This document shows, one piece after another, positions 16,914-27,191 of a stretch of 64,000 nucleotides of DNA. Below the pieces are notes generated by a model. That model was not told the DNA's origin and did not search any database. It worked only from the letters and a program-made list of their open reading frames with translations. Position 1 is the stretch's first letter. Each line of letters starts with the position of its first letter. This DNA comes from Sneathiellales bacterium (lineage in GTDB: Bacteria; Pseudomonadota; Alphaproteobacteria; JANQFL01): NCBI GenBank assembly GCA_028277845.1, contig JANQFL010000007.1:1-64000 (forward strand), given 5' to 3'. The translations under genes were made by a program, and so were the position numbers.

Positions 16914-17686
16914 GCGCATCCCTGCAGGCCGAAGGTGTCACCGTCCGCCTGGGTCAATCCGAGGTGCTGACCAATGCCGCGTTCGCCTTGCGCGAAGGGG
17001 AATGTGTCGGTCTGATCGGTCCCAACGGCGCCGGCAAGACCACATTGCTCAGGGTCCTGGCCGGCCTGATCAAACCCGGCTCCGGCAACGTCGCCTTGGA
17101 TGGCCTCCCCTTCGCATCCTGGCCGGCCAGGGAACGGGCGCGCCAAGTCGGCTATCTGGCCCAGGCCGCCATTGCCCATTGGCCGATGACCGTCGAGCAC
17201 ATCGTCGCCCTCGGTCGCCTGCCCCGTCGCGATCCGTTCCGTGGCCTGAGTGAAACGGACACCCGGGCAGTGGACGCGGCACTGGCAAAGGTCGACGCCT
17301 CGCATCTGCGGGACCGTAACGTCACGACGCTTTCGGGCGGTGAACGCGCCCGAGTCATGCTGGCCCGCGTCCTGGCCGGCGAGCCGCGCTTTTTGCTGGC
17401 CGACGAGCCCGGCGCCGGCCTCGATCCGGCCCATCAACTACGCCTGATGGAACACCTGAGTGATTTGGCCCATGGCGGACATGGGGTCGCCGTGGTTCTG
17501 CACGACCTCACCCTGGCCGCCCGCTATTGCGACCGCCTGGTGCTGTTGCAGTCCGGCCGTGTCGTTGCCGACGGAGCGGCCGGAGATGTCATGACCGATC
17601 ACAACATGGCGACGGTGTTCGGTGTGCGCTGCATTCGCGCATCGCAGGCGGGCGAACCGTTGGTCGTGGCATGGCACACGGTTTAA
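16910..17686 (+). CDS. btuD: ABC transporter ATPase, BtuD/FhuC type
   Basis: A 258-residue ATPase with Walker A GPNGAGKTT (37-45), signature LSGGERARV and Walker B FLLADEPGAGLD followed by the H-loop VVLHDLTLA. The ATG overlaps the permease stop in ATGA, and an upstream extension of the frame lies inside the permease gene and is not credible. It energises corrinoid import. The downstream TonB-like gene starts inside its last codons. Confidence 0.9.
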   Translation: MSASLQAEGVTVRLGQSEVLTNAAFALREGECVGLIGPNGAGKTTLLRVLAGLIKPGSGNVALDGLPFASWPARERARQVGYLAQAAIAHWPMTVEHIVALGRLPRRDPFRGLSETDTRAVDAALAKVDASHLRDRNVTTLSGGERARVMLARVLAGEPRFLLADEPGAGLDPAHQLRLMEHLSDLAHGGHGVAVVLHDLTLAARYCDRLVLLQSGRVVADGAAGDVMTDHNMATVFGVRCIRASQAGEPLVVAWHTV

Positions 17687-18681
17687 GGATGCGCCTCGCG
17701 ATGCCGGCGGGTCCGCCGCCGTCGCTGTGGAGCGCGGCATCCGTGTCCATCGCCTTCCACGTGTCATTGGTGGCAGTCGCATTGCTGGCTTTCAATCAGG
17801 TGGCCGAAATTCCCGCCGAGGCGCCGTTGATCGTCGACGTGGTTCTGGTGAGTGAAGCGCCCCGGCCCGGCGAGATGCACGAACCGGCAGGGACGCCCGA
17901 TATTGCCGATGACAACGAAACAGCGAATCAAACAATCGCGTCCGCGCCCAAAATGCCGGTCACGACATTGGACCAGCCAACGCAGCACGTTCCGGGCGGT
18001 GCAACGCCGGCTTCGCACCCACCGCTCGTGCCAGCCATGGTTTTACCGGAACCGATAGCGGACACCGCCACCATGGCGGCAACCGACGACGCAGAGGCCC
18101 CGGCTGATACGGTGAAGGCCGCGATGACGACAACGGCCGTGCTGCGCGAGCCGGTCCGCTATCCGATCGCGATCAGGCCGGCCCCCAAGCCCGAACCGCC
18201 TCGCAAGCCGACAGCGCCGGTTCCGGCAACCGCGGTGACAAGACCATCGCCGCATCCGGCTGGCACGGCGCAGCCGCACACCACGGACCCAGCGGATGAT
18301 GCCGGATCAATCGACCGGGCTTTGCGTACGATGGGCCGGAAAGCCGCACGCAAGGTCGCGGCGGCACAGTCCGGCGCCGCTCAGCGTGGCCGACGCCACG
18401 CCGCCCGTTTCCGCATGGGCAGCAGCGAAAACCCCAAACCCCGTTATCCCCGTTTTGCCCGCCTGCGTGGCTGGCAGGGCCTGGTCATCTTGCGCGTCGC
18501 CGTGGACAGGCACGGCGCGCCCACGGCCGTCAACGTGGACACATCCAGCACGTTCGCCGTCCTGGACAAGGCTGCCGTCAATGCCGTTAAACGCTGGCGG
18601 TTTCAACCCGCCCGCCTTGCCGGCGTCGCCATCGCCGACGACATCCGCATCCCCATCCGCTTCCGGCTGGCAAGCGACTGA
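17671..18681 (+). CDS. tonB: TonB-family energy transducer dedicated to the B12 operon
   Basis: A protein of about 336 residues with the TonB layout: a short cytoplasmic start, one membrane helix (SIAFHVSLVAVALLAF), a long Pro/Ala/Thr-rich periplasmic spacer, and a C-terminal TonB domain of about 85 residues (PRYPRFARLRGWQGLVILRV to AVKRWRFQPA and RIPIRFRL). It couples the proton-motive force to outer-membrane receptors, presumably the BtuB encoded four genes upstream. No exbB or exbD is present here. The start is uncertain: 17671 overlaps btuD, while ATGs at 17689 and 17701 are also possible, the last with AAGGA at good distance. Confidence 0.85.
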   Translation: MAHGLRMRLAMPAGPPPSLWSAASVSIAFHVSLVAVALLAFNQVAEIPAEAPLIVDVVLVSEAPRPGEMHEPAGTPDIADDNETANQTIASAPKMPVTTLDQPTQHVPGGATPASHPPLVPAMVLPEPIADTATMAATDDAEAPADTVKAAMTTTAVLREPVRYPIAIRPAPKPEPPRKPTAPVPATAVTRPSPHPAGTAQPHTTDPADDAGSIDRALRTMGRKAARKVAAAQSGAAQRGRRHAARFRMGSSENPKPRYPRFARLRGWQGLVILRVAVDRHGAPTAVNVDTSSTFAVLDKAAVNAVKRWRFQPARLAGVAIADDIRIPIRFRLASD

Positions 18682-18695
18682 ATTCCCGCCGGATT

Positions 18696-18757
18696 TAGAG
18701 CATTTCCTCCTGAGATGGAACCATTCTGACGGAGCGCATTGGCGCCAACGCCAACGC
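18696..18757 (+). repeat. 62-bp dispersed intergenic repeat, copy 2
   Basis: Same element as 47-108 in inverted orientation, about 89% identical by eye. It begins 15 bases after the stop of the tonB-like gene. It does not look like a terminator, since no T-tract follows. Confidence 0.75.
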
Positions 18758-18806
18758 CCAGGCGCTTGTGCTCGGACGAACGGCGGTACACGAATTATGG
18801 GAGATT

Positions 18807-18883
18807 TGGTGGGCCTGGCAGGACTCGAACCTGCAACCAGACCGTTATGAGCGGCCGGCTCTAACCAATTGAGCTACAGGCCC
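18807..18883 (-). tRNA. tRNA with CAU anticodon, probably tRNA-Ile2 (lysidine type)
   Basis: The minus strand folds as a complete tRNA. It has acceptor arm GGGCCTG/CAGGCCC, a D-arm with GCTC/GAGC, and an anticodon stem GGCCG/CGGTC around the loop CTCATAA. The T-arm CAGG-TTCGAGT-CCTG and an encoded CCA end complete it. The anticodon is CAU. The GGGCC acceptor and absence of initiator features argue against tRNA-fMet. Among the other CAU tRNAs it resembles the Ile2 type, whose C34 is modified by TilS to read AUA. Elongator tRNA-Met is the alternative. Confidence 0.9.
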
Positions 18884-18982
18884 GTTTGGGAGGGGGGAGA
18901 ATACATAAGTCGACGTCCGAGTGCCACAGCACTTTGGCCGGTATTCGGCATTTTTTGCGCGGTCGACTGACTTGTACAGCCG

Positions 18983-21070
18983 TCAGGCCGCGACGTCTTT
19001 TTCCGAGTCGCTGATGATTTGTCCCAGACGCTCGCGCAAGTGTTCCATTCCCGAAGACAGGCCGCGCGACATCTGGTCCACCTTGCCCGACAGGTCTTCC
19101 ACCTTGTCGGATTCCGCTGACACCTCGGCGATGCGGCTGATGACGGTTTGTGTGCCGTCCGCCGTCTCCTGCACCCGGTTCATGATGTTCTCCACCGCGG
19201 TGTTCTGCTTCTGCGCGGCCTCCGCGATGGTCACGGACAGCGTCTCCAGCTTGCCGATGGTTTCGCCGATCCGGACATTGGCGCTGATCGTGCCGTCGGT
19301 CATGCTCTGGATCTGCTCGATGTGCCGGGAGATTTCGTTTGTCGCCTCGGACGTCTTTTGCGACAGCTCCTTGACCTCCATGGCCACGACGGCAAACCCC
19401 TTACCGGCTTCTCCCGCACGCGCCGCCTCAATCGTTGCATTCAGGGCGAGTATATTGGTGCGGCCGGCAATATCCTGGATGATGTCGATCACTTCGGTGA
19501 TTTTCTGGCTCGCGGCCCTGAGTTCCTCGACGGCCTCGGTCGACGTTTGCGTTGCTTCGCTCGCCTGACGGGCGATCGCGTCGCCTTCCGTTGCGTGGCC
19601 GGAAATTTCCTGCATCGTATCGGTCAGGCCGGTCAAGGTCTGCCGGACCTGATCGACATTGCCCGTCGAGTCCTGAGATGACTGCGCGACTTCCGACGAT
19701 CGGCTCTTCACGGCTTCGCTGGAATGTGCCAGCTCACCGGCAATGCCGACCAAGATATCGGCCTGCCCGCCGATATGCTGCACGGAACTCGCCAATTCGC
19801 TTTCCAGGGCATTGGCCACACTCTTCAACTGATCACGAATGGCCGCTTGCCGCGCCCGGTTCTTGGATTCCTCCGAAGCCCGCAGGTCCGTCAACTCCGC
19901 CGCTTTTTGCTGCAGAACCTCAAGCGCGCCGGCCATGACTCCCATTTCGTCGTCGCCGGTCTGCGGCACCTCAACGTCGGAGGCGTCTTCGCTGATCTGA
20001 TGCATGGCGCCCGAGAATCGCTTCATGGTGTTGAATACGATCGTCCGCAACAATGCCCAGCCCACGATCCACGCCAAGACCACACCGGCGAGAATGACCA
20101 TCAACGATTGATTCCGCTGCGTCGCGATCTGTCGGGTGAACCGGGTAACGTCCTTCGTAAGCTTTACATTGACCCAGGTTTCTCCCGCGTCGTCGGGCAC
20201 GGCAATACTGACCGTGTCGAGATTGTCCGCGGGCGGAATCGATTCGGCCACGGCATCGACACTGGGATCAGGCTCCCCGGCGGCAGAAGCGCTTTCTTCC
20301 GATTGTCCGGCGTCACTGTTGTCAACCATTTCAGTCTGCCTGAAAGTGTCGGTCATGAGCACTTGGCCGTTGACGTCGACAATTTCCAGATCGCCCTCAA
20401 GATAGGCGCCCAGTCCCTCAAGCATACCCAACGGGCTGGTGACGATTTCCAGAAATCCGAGAACGCGAAACCCGCCGATGGGCACGATGTAGCTGTGAAC
20501 AGGGGCACCGGCGTCCGTCCGCCAATAGAACCCAACCGGCATGCGCTGGGCCTTTTTGTCCCGCTTGGCGAGCACATCTTCGATGGCCGCCCGCGTGACG
20601 ACCGTTGTGTTGTCCGCCTCGCCGGAAATGACGAGAGGCTTAAGGTCCTTTGCCAGAATATTGGCGCTGACCAACTTGAGATCGCCCATTTTGAAGGCCG
20701 CGTCGTTGTGCAACGCGTCGGCTTCGACCTTCATGCGTTTGGCGTCATTGTCCTTGACGGACTGCATGATCTTGCCGTGACGCGACCAGACATTGGCGCG
20801 CGGTTTGATTTTCTCCTGATACTGCCGGCCGATCCTGTCGCTCACCAGAAGTTTCAACGTCTCGGCGTTGGAGGCGCGCAGATTGTTTAGCGCCAGGTCC
20901 TGATAGGAAAGCGATACCCAAAACTGATTGACGATCACTCCGACCGAAATCGCGGCGGCAACGCATATCACGGCCCGACGCAATGTCCAGAACCGGTACG
21001 TCTTCTTCGGTTCACTGGAATTGGCCTCCAACTCAACGCTGTCGTGTGTCTCTTGCGCATCCGCCGGCAT
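18983..21070 (-). CDS. Methyl-accepting chemotaxis protein, transmembrane type
   Basis: A 695-residue chemoreceptor. The layout is a short cytoplasmic start, TM1 (about residues 33-50), a periplasmic sensor of some 270 residues with an acidic Ser/Asp-rich tail, TM2 ([19 protein letters not shown]), a HAMP region, and a long coiled-coil signalling domain. The domain's tip reads [25 protein letters not shown], which contacts CheA/CheW. The frame opens at a GTG (21121), but the ATG at 21070 has AAGGA at proper spacing and is preferred. The ligand is unknown. The gene stands alone between a tRNA and rpoD. Confidence 0.88.
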   Translation of the reverse strand: MPADAQETHDSVELEANSSEPKKTYRFWTLRRAVICVAAAISVGVIVNQFWVSLSYQDLALNNLRASNAETLKLLVSDRIGRQYQEKIKPRANVWSRHGKIMQSVKDNDAKRMKVEADALHNDAAFKMGDLKLVSANILAKDLKPLVISGEADNTTVVTRAAIEDVLAKRDKKAQRMPVGFYWRTDAGAPVHSYIVPIGGFRVLGFLEIVTSPLGMLEGLGAYLEGDLEIVDVNGQVLMTDTFRQTEMVDNSDAGQSEESASAAGEPDPSVDAVAESIPPADNLDTVSIAVPDDAGETWVNVKLTKDVTRFTRQIATQRNQSLMVILAGVVLAWIVGWALLRTIVFNTMKRFSGAMHQISEDASDVEVPQTGDDEMGVMAGALEVLQQKAAELTDLRASEESKNRARQAAIRDQLKSVANALESELASSVQHIGGQADILVGIAGELAHSSEAVKSRSSEVAQSSQDSTGNVDQVRQTLTGLTDTMQEISGHATEGDAIARQASEATQTSTEAVEELRAASQKITEVIDIIQDIAGRTNILALNATIEAARAGEAGKGFAVVAMEVKELSQKTSEATNEISRHIEQIQSMTDGTISANVRIGETIGKLETLSVTIAEAAQKQNTAVENIMNRVQETADGTQTVISRIAEVSAESDKVEDLSGKVDQMSRGLSSGMEHLRERLGQIISDSEKDVAA

Positions 21071-21180
21071 GTTCCGTCCTTCGTCGACAGGATCAATTCC
21101 CGGACCTGATCGCAGATTCACCTTAATTTTCGCTTAACCATAATGCTTGTGTGCGAACAAATTTGGCTGGAATCCAACAA

Positions 21181-21210
21181 AAAAGGGCGCTCATGAGCGC
21201 CCTTTTTGCA
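21181..21210. terminator. Bidirectional terminator between rpoD and the chemoreceptor gene
   Basis: The self-complementary GGGCGCTCATGAGCGCCC (21185-21202) is preceded by an A-run and followed by a T-run. It can therefore end rpoD transcription on the minus strand and would also work rightward. Confidence 0.85.
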
Positions 21211-21226
21211 GGAAACAACTCTCCGG

Positions 21227-23188
21227 TCACGTATCGAGGAAGCTGCGCAGTTTCCGCGACCGGCTCGGATGTTTCAGCTTGCGCAAGGCTTTCGCCTCGA
21301 TTTGGCGGATACGTTCGCGTGTGACCGAGAACTGCTGGCCGACCTCTTCCAGAGTGTGGTCGGTGTTCATGCCGATACCGAACCGCATGCGCAGGACACG
21401 TTCTTCGCGCGGAGTGAGGCTGGCCAGGACCCGTGTCGTGGTTTCGCGCAAATTGGACTGGATCGCCGAATCGACCGGCAGAATGGCGTTCTTGTCTTCG
21501 ATGAAGTCGCCGAGATGGCTGTCTTCCTCGTCGCCGATCGGCGTTTCGAGGCTGAGCGGTTCCTTGGCGATCTTGAGTACCTTGCGCACCTTGTCCAGCG
21601 GCATGGCCAGCTTCTCGGCCAATTCCTCGGGTGTCGGTTCGCGGCCGATTTCGTGCAACATCTGGCGCGACGTGCGGACCAGTTTGTTGATCGTCTCGAT
21701 CATGTGCACCGGAATACGAATGGTGCGCGCCTGATCGGCGATAGACCGGGTGATCGCCTGACGGATCCACCAGGTGGCGTAGGTCGAGAATTTGTAACCG
21801 CGGCGATACTCGAACTTATCGACGGCCTTCATCAGGCCGATATTGCCTTCCTGGATCAGGTCGAGGAACTGCAGACCGCGATTGGTGTATTTCTTGGCGA
21901 TGGAAATGACGAGGCGCAGATTGGCCTCCACCATTTCCTTCTTGGCTTGGCCGGCCGCCCGTTCGCCGGCCTGCACGGCGTGCACGATCCGTTTGAATTC
22001 GCCGACCTCCAGGCCGGTTTCCTCCGCCGTTTCGGCAATGGAATCACGGATCGTCTTGATTTCCTTGCTGCTCTCCTTGGAGAATTCCTTCCAGCCCTTG
22101 TCCTTGAGCTTGGAAACCCGGCGCAGCCAGTTGGGGTCGAGTTCATGCCCCCGGTAGTTCTCGAGGAAACTTTCGCGCTTGACCTTGTGGGATTCGGCCA
22201 TGCGCAGCAATTTGCCTTCCAAGCCGAGCAGGCGCCGGTTCAGGCCGTAAAGCTGATCGACCAGGGCTTCGATACGGCCGTTGTTCAGGTGAACGGCCTC
22301 CATCAAGGTGATCAGTTCCTTCTTCAGCTTCTCGTAACGCTTTTCCTGGGCCGGCTTGAATTCGCCCTCGCCCCGCGCCGCCAGCAACTTGGCTTCCTGC
22401 AGTTTGTGCAGTTTCTTGTATGTCTTGGCGATATCTTCGAAACCGTCGAGAACGGTCGGCTTGAGGACGGCCTCGAGCGCCGACAGCGACATGGAGTTTT
22501 CCTCATCGGCGTCGTCGTCGTCGTCTTCCGACTCGCCTTCTTCGCTCTCCTCCTCGGACGGCGATTCTTCGTCCTCTTCTTCCGCCTCGGTATTCACCGC
22601 GGTCAATCCGGCGCTGGCGTCCTCGCCCGGTCCACCCGAATAGGTCGCGTCCAGGTCGATGATGTCACGCAGCAGAATCTTGTCGTCCACCAGCAGGTCG
22701 TGCCATTCGATGATCGCCCGAATGGTCAACGGGCTCTCGCAGATGGCGCCGATCATCTTCTCCCGGCCGGCCTCGATGCGTTTGGCGATGGCGATTTCGC
22801 CTTCACGGGACAGCAGTTCGACCGATCCCATTTCGCGCAGATACATGCGAACGGGATCGTCGGTGCGTTCCAGCTCTTCCGAAGCCTGCGGCGCGGTCGC
22901 CGTTTCCTGCGCCTCGTTCTGATTGGCGCTCTCTTCGTTTTCCTCGCTTTCCACGACGTTGATGCCCATGTCGGACAACATCGTCATGACGTCCTCTATC
23001 TTTTCCGACGACATCTGATCGGACGGCAAGGTCGCATTCAGTTCTTCATAAGTGACATACCCGCGCTCCTTGGCGCGGGTGATCATCTTCTTAACCGCTT
23101 GTTCGGTCTGATCGATGAGCGGCCCATCTCCCGCTTCATCACGAGATTCGCGGTTTTCCGCTTCGGCTTCCGATGCTTTGGCTGCCAT
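21227..23188 (-). CDS. rpoD: Primary RNA polymerase sigma factor RpoD (sigma-70)
   Basis: A 653-residue housekeeping sigma factor. Region 1.1 is followed by region 1.2 ([20 protein letters not shown]) and a large non-conserved insert. The insert contains a very acidic Glu/Asp/Ser run near residues 200-230, as is usual in alphaproteobacteria. Region 2 has [30 protein letters not shown] and [11 protein letters not shown], the -10 recognition helix. Region 4 has [26 protein letters not shown] for the -35 element. It directs most transcription. The gene follows dnaG, the usual macromolecular-synthesis order, but with a terminator-like hairpin between them. Confidence 0.97.
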   Translation of the reverse strand: MAAKASEAEAENRESRDEAGDGPLIDQTEQAVKKMITRAKERGYVTYEELNATLPSDQMSSEKIEDVMTMLSDMGINVVESEENEESANQNEAQETATAPQASEELERTDDPVRMYLREMGSVELLSREGEIAIAKRIEAGREKMIGAICESPLTIRAIIEWHDLLVDDKILLRDIIDLDATYSGGPGEDASAGLTAVNTEAEEEDEESPSEEESEEGESEDDDDDADEENSMSLSALEAVLKPTVLDGFEDIAKTYKKLHKLQEAKLLAARGEGEFKPAQEKRYEKLKKELITLMEAVHLNNGRIEALVDQLYGLNRRLLGLEGKLLRMAESHKVKRESFLENYRGHELDPNWLRRVSKLKDKGWKEFSKESSKEIKTIRDSIAETAEETGLEVGEFKRIVHAVQAGERAAGQAKKEMVEANLRLVISIAKKYTNRGLQFLDLIQEGNIGLMKAVDKFEYRRGYKFSTYATWWIRQAITRSIADQARTIRIPVHMIETINKLVRTSRQMLHEIGREPTPEELAEKLAMPLDKVRKVLKIAKEPLSLETPIGDEEDSHLGDFIEDKNAILPVDSAIQSNLRETTTRVLASLTPREERVLRMRFGIGMNTDHTLEEVGQQFSVTRERIRQIEAKALRKLKHPSRSRKLRSFLDT

Positions 23189-23221
23189 TAAGGTCGACTC
23201 CTTGAAGGGTGCCTTAAAAAA

Positions 23222-23260
23222 ACACGAAAAGACGGGCCAACCCCACCGACCCGTCGGTTC
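23222..23260 (-). terminator. Hairpin with T-tract between dnaG and rpoD
   Basis: On the minus strand a 6-bp stem GACGGG/CCCGTC (23231-23255) is followed by TTTTCGTGTTTTTTT. It would partly or fully end dnaG transcripts before rpoD, giving the two genes different mRNA levels. Confidence 0.5.
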
Positions 23261-23293
23261 AATAACATGTCAGACCGGATCCCCTCGATCTGT

Positions 23294-25102
23294 TCAAACT
23301 GCCTCGTCCACGCCTTCCGGGCGCGCCAGCAAGGCCTGCAACTTACAAAACCGCTCCCAGGTCGCTTTGTCGGGATTCCTACCCAACTCCGCTTGCAACG
23401 ATTTCAGTTCCGCCTGCAAGCCGTTCCGCCGATGCAAAGCCAGTACGCGTTTCCACCCTCGATGCGCGTCACTCAGTTGAGCGTCCGATCGAACGAACCG
23501 CTCAAGAACCCGCGCATCACGTCCTGCCAAGCGTTCGACAATGCTTGCAAATCCCCGTTCAGCTAAATGGCCTTTTAGTGTCGAAGAGTCAAGGTCGGGA
23601 CTTTGCGCCGAAATTTCTAGTATCGCATCCTTCAGTCTGTCAAGTTCCGGCGCGGAAAACGTAATGCCTGCAAAGACTTCCAGTTCACTTTCCAGAATGG
23701 CCGGATGATTGAGGACACCGGCCATCAAAACCTGCTCGCCGTGATTGAACGATTGGGCCACGGCGGGCGACAATTTGCGTCTATCATACGGAGCACGGTT
23801 AAAATTTCGTCTCCGATCCGGTTCACGGGTTCTGTCGCCACCGAATATTTCGCGAATTTTCTCGTTGAAAAACGTCTTATAGTAGGATTGCACGGTCGGA
23901 TCAGCGATCCGGTCCGTCAATTTGCGCAGTGATTGCTGCAAGGCTGCGCGTCTTTCCGGGGTTTCGAACCGATGGCCATCGGTTTCGGACCGCCACAGCA
24001 TTTCCGACAGCGGCACGGCGTTGGCCAGGTAGCTCTCCAGCGACGCCACGCCTTGATCGCGGATCATGTCGTCCGGGTCCTGCCCGCCCGGCAACAGAGC
24101 AAACGACAGGCTCAGCCCGGGCTTCAATTCGGCCAGGCATCTGTCCGCGGCCCGAAGGCCGGCGCGCATGCCGGCGGCGTCGCCGTCCAGGCACAGGACC
24201 GGTTCCGGCACCAACCGCCACATCTGCCGCATCTGCGATTCCGTCAGTGCCGTCCCCAGCGGCGCCACGGCGTTTTCCAGGCCGGCGGCCGCCATGGCGA
24301 TGACGTCCATATAGCCCTCGGCGACAATCAGGCCGCCGCTGTCGCGGGCCTTGTCGCGGGCCAGATGCAGGCCGTAGAGAATGTCGCCCTTGTGGAACAC
24401 CGGCGTTTCGGGCGAGTTCAGATACTTGGCCCGGGCGTCGCCCAGGGCCCGCCCGCCGAAGGCGATGACCTGGCCGCGGTGATCCCAGATGGGGAACATG
24501 ATGCGGTTGCGGAACCGGTCGAACGTGGCGCCGCCGTCGTCGGGCTTGATCAGCATGCCCGATTCGACCAGCAGAGCTTCGTCGAGGCCGCGCGCCAGCA
24601 GCGCCTCCTTCAGCGCGGTTCTGCGGTCCGGCGCGAAGCCCAGGGCGAAGCGCTTGACCGTTTCGGCCGACAGTCCGCGCCCTGTCAGATACTCCCGCGC
24701 CGATTTGCCGTGTTCGCCGGCGAGCTGGCTCCGGTACCACTGCGCCGCGGTGTCCAGCACGTCGCGCAGCGTCGCCCGGCGGCTTTCCCGCTCCCGGTCC
24801 TCCGGGGTCTGTTGCGGCATCTGCAGGCCGGCCTGCTCGGCCAGCCGGGCGACGGCTTCGGGAAAGGTCAGATTGTCGGTCTTCTGGACGAACGAGATGA
24901 CGTCGCCGTGCTCGCCGCAGCCGAAGCAGTGAAAGAACCCCTTGTCCTCGTTGACGGTGAACGACGGCGTCTTTTCGTTGTGGAACGGGCACAGGCCCAG
25001 GAACTCCCGCCCCTTGCGCGCCAGCTTGACCCGGCGGCCGATCGTTTCGGCCAGGGATACCCTGAGCCGGATTTCATCCAAGAAAGACGGAGGAAACGCC
25101 AT
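23294..25102 (-). CDS. dnaG: DNA primase DnaG
   Basis: A 602-residue primase that makes RNA primers at the replication fork. The zinc-binding domain shows CPFH (Cys38, His41) and CFGC (Cys59, Cys62). The RNA-polymerase core has the Toprim motifs VAEGYMDVIAM and CLDGDAAG. The C-terminal region, about residues 430-602, should bind DnaB helicase. I chose the ATG at 25102 because the domain begins at FLDEIRLRVSLAETIG; the frame extends upstream without domain content. It precedes rpoD and follows a YqeY gene. Confidence 0.95.
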   Translation of the reverse strand: MAFPPSFLDEIRLRVSLAETIGRRVKLARKGREFLGLCPFHNEKTPSFTVNEDKGFFHCFGCGEHGDVISFVQKTDNLTFPEAVARLAEQAGLQMPQQTPEDRERESRRATLRDVLDTAAQWYRSQLAGEHGKSAREYLTGRGLSAETVKRFALGFAPDRRTALKEALLARGLDEALLVESGMLIKPDDGGATFDRFRNRIMFPIWDHRGQVIAFGGRALGDARAKYLNSPETPVFHKGDILYGLHLARDKARDSGGLIVAEGYMDVIAMAAAGLENAVAPLGTALTESQMRQMWRLVPEPVLCLDGDAAGMRAGLRAADRCLAELKPGLSLSFALLPGGQDPDDMIRDQGVASLESYLANAVPLSEMLWRSETDGHRFETPERRAALQQSLRKLTDRIADPTVQSYYKTFFNEKIREIFGGDRTREPDRRRNFNRAPYDRRKLSPAVAQSFNHGEQVLMAGVLNHPAILESELEVFAGITFSAPELDRLKDAILEISAQSPDLDSSTLKGHLAERGFASIVERLAGRDARVLERFVRSDAQLSDAHRGWKRVLALHRRNGLQAELKSLQAELGRNPDKATWERFCKLQALLARPEGVDEAV

Positions 25103-25298
25103 TTCGCCCTGTTGCTTCCGAGACGCCGAGGTCTGCTTCGGACCGCATCCGGCCGAACGCCGGTGACGGCCGTGTTGTTGGCGGCTGTCGCGAACCGGGC
25201 AGCCACGCATCGAACGGCTCAGTATAGGTTATTTGCAAGGCCTTGAGTAGAACAGGCGACGGTCACACCGGCGCGACCTCATACACGGTCACGCGCCG

Positions 25299-25754
25299 TC
25301 AGCTCAGCAGGTCCTTCACCAGCGCGCTGGCCTTGCCCATGTCGACCTGGCCGGCATAACGCTTTTTGATCTCGCCCATCACCCGGCCCATGTCCTTGAT
25401 GCCAGACGCGTTCAATTCGCCGACCAGCGACTGCGCCACGTCGCGGGTTTCGTCCTCGCTGAGCTGTTGCGGCAGGAAGTCCTCGATGATGGCGATTTCC
25501 TCCTGCTCCTGTTCCGCCAGGTCGACCCGGCCGCCCTGCTCGTACTGGGCGATGGACTCGCGGCGCTGGCGCACCATGGTGGACAGCATCTGCAGGATCT
25601 GGTCCTCGCCGACCTCTTCCGACTCGCCCTTGCCGCGGGCGGCGATGTCCCTGTCCTTCAGCGCCGCCAGGATGAGGCGCAGCGTCGATACCCGCCGGCT
25701 GTCCTTGGCCTTCATCGCTTCCTTGAGCGCGTCGTTGAGCCGTTCACGCAACAT
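25299..25754 (-). CDS. GatB/YqeY domain protein
   Basis: A 151-residue soluble protein of the YqeY family, related to the tRNA-binding tail domain of GatB. Typical residues include MLRERLNDALKEAMKAKD at the start, STLRLILAALKDRDI and a C-terminal MGRVMGEIKKRYAGQVDMG. The family often lies beside dnaG and rpoD, as here, and may take part in tRNA-linked amidation or charging, but its role is not settled. The ATG at 25754 matches the family start. Confidence 0.88.
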   Translation of the reverse strand: MLRERLNDALKEAMKAKDSRRVSTLRLILAALKDRDIAARGKGESEEVGEDQILQMLSTMVRQRRESIAQYEQGGRVDLAEQEQEEIAIIEDFLPQQLSEDETRDVAQSLVGELNASGIKDMGRVMGEIKKRYAGQVDMGKASALVKDLLS

Positions 25755-25876
25755 CGGCAAGAAACCCCGTGGTTGATGAAAGAGCGAACATCCTAACCAA
25801 ACCACCTCCTTAAGGCAATCCACTCCATTCATTATAACAGATTGAAAACAAACGACTTTTCCCACCCATACTTCTC

Positions 25877-25905
25877 TTGACGGGGTGCGGCCTTTTGCTT
25901 ATTTT
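25877..25905 (+). promoter_or_regulatory. Sigma-70 promoter of carAB (predicted)
   Basis: TTGACG at 25877-25882 and TATTTT at 25900-25905 are separated by 17 bp, about 90 bp before the carA start. It lies in the divergent space between the YqeY and carA genes. No pyrimidine-dependent leader was recognised. Confidence 0.5.
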
Positions 25906-25991
25906 GCGCTCCAATTTGCGCCAACCGCAGAATGGGCTGACGGGCGGTCCTGTTGCGGCGCGCATTTCCGCCGCTAGGGACTCTTCACATC

Positions 25992-27191
25992 ATGTCCGAT
26001 TCGCCAGAAACGGCCACCGCGCCGCCTGCCCAGAGCCACCCGGATCAGGGGGCAAGCGCCGTTCTGGTTCTCGGCGACGGCACGTGCATCCACGGCCACG
26101 GCATCGGCGCCACGGGCCGGACGGTGGGCGAGGTGTGCTTCAACACCTCGATGACGGGGTATCAGGAAATTCTGACCGATCCGTCCTATGCCGGCCAGAT
26201 CATCAATTTCACCTTTCCCCATATCGGCAATGTGGGCGCCAACGACGAAGACATCGAAACCACGACACCGGCGGCGCGCGGACTGGTCCTGCGCCAGGAT
26301 ATCACCGACCCCGCCAACTGGCGGTCGCTGCGGCATCTGGATGCCTGGCTGAAATCCCAGAACCTGATCGGCATCGCCGGCATCGACACCCGCCGGCTGA
26401 CACGCCATATCCGCGATGCCGGCGCGCCGACCGGCGTCATCTGCCACGACGAAAGCGGCGCGTTCGATCTGGATGCCCTGCGCGCGGCCGCCGAGGGCTG
26501 GCCGGGCCTCGAGGGCATGGACCTGGCCAAGGAGGTCAGCTGCACGCAGACCTATACCTGGAACCAGACCCGGTGGACCCTGGGTGAGGGATACGGCACG
26601 CAGCACTCGCCGGTGCGCCACGTGGTCGCCGTCGATTTCGGCATCAAGCGCAACATCCTGCGCTGCCTGGCCGCCGCCGGCTGCCGGGTCACCGTGGTTC
26701 CGGCCACGGCAACGGCCGAGGAAATCCTCGGGCACGACCCGGACGGGGTATTTCTCTCCAACGGGCCGGGCGACCCGGCGGCGACGGGACAATACGCCAT
26801 CGCCGCCATCCAGGGCGTGCTGGAGGCGGGGCTGCCGCTGTTCGGCATTTGCCTCGGCCACCAGATCCTGTGCCTGGCGCTGGGGGGCCGCAGCGAGAAA
26901 ATGCACATGGGCCACCGCGGCGCCAACCAGCCGGTCAAGGACCTGGAAACCGGCAAGGTGGAAATCACCAGCCAGAACCATGGCTTCGTGATCCGGGCCG
27001 ATTCGCTGCCCGGCAACGTGGTCCTGACCCACCAGTCCCTGTTCGACGGCTCGCTCGAAGGCATCCGGGTCAAGGAGAGGCCCGTGTTCAGCGTGCAGTA
27101 CCATCCGGAAGCCTCCCCCGGACCGCAGGACAGCCATTACCTTTTCGACCGCTTCATCCGGATGATCGACGACCATGCCCAAAAGGACTGA
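25992..27191 (+). CDS. carA: Carbamoyl-phosphate synthase small subunit
   Basis: A 399-residue glutamine amidotransferase subunit that supplies ammonia to CarB for arginine and pyrimidine synthesis. The N-terminal CPSase domain has [17 protein letters not shown]. The C-terminal class-I glutaminase shows the nucleophile Cys in GICLGHQ and His/Glu in [11 protein letters not shown]. The ATG at 25992 follows a poor purine stretch; an upstream in-frame start would add residues outside the domain. The 3' end overlaps carB by 17 bases in another frame, coupling the two subunits. Confidence 0.96.
   Translation: MSDSPETATAPPAQSHPDQGASAVLVLGDGTCIHGHGIGATGRTVGEVCFNTSMTGYQEILTDPSYAGQIINFTFPHIGNVGANDEDIETTTPAARGLVLRQDITDPANWRSLRHLDAWLKSQNLIGIAGIDTRRLTRHIRDAGAPTGVICHDESGAFDLDALRAAAEGWPGLEGMDLAKEVSCTQTYTWNQTRWTLGEGYGTQHSPVRHVVAVDFGIKRNILRCLAAAGCRVTVVPATATAEEILGHDPDGVFLSNGPGDPAATGQYAIAAIQGVLEAGLPLFGICLGHQILCLALGGRSEKMHMGHRGANQPVKDLETGKVEITSQNHGFVIRADSLPGNVVLTHQSLFDGSLEGIRVKERPVFSVQYHPEASPGPQDSHYLFDRFIRMIDDHAQKD

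Noticed and set aside
22490-22600. Low-complexity repeat inside rpoD
   Set aside because: It encodes the acidic Glu/Asp/Ser insert that is usual in alphaproteobacterial sigma-70 proteins, not a mobile or recent repeat.
21206-23191. A 661-codon frame antisense to rpoD
   Set aside because: A shadow of rpoD codon bias; RpoD motifs on the other strand are unmistakable.
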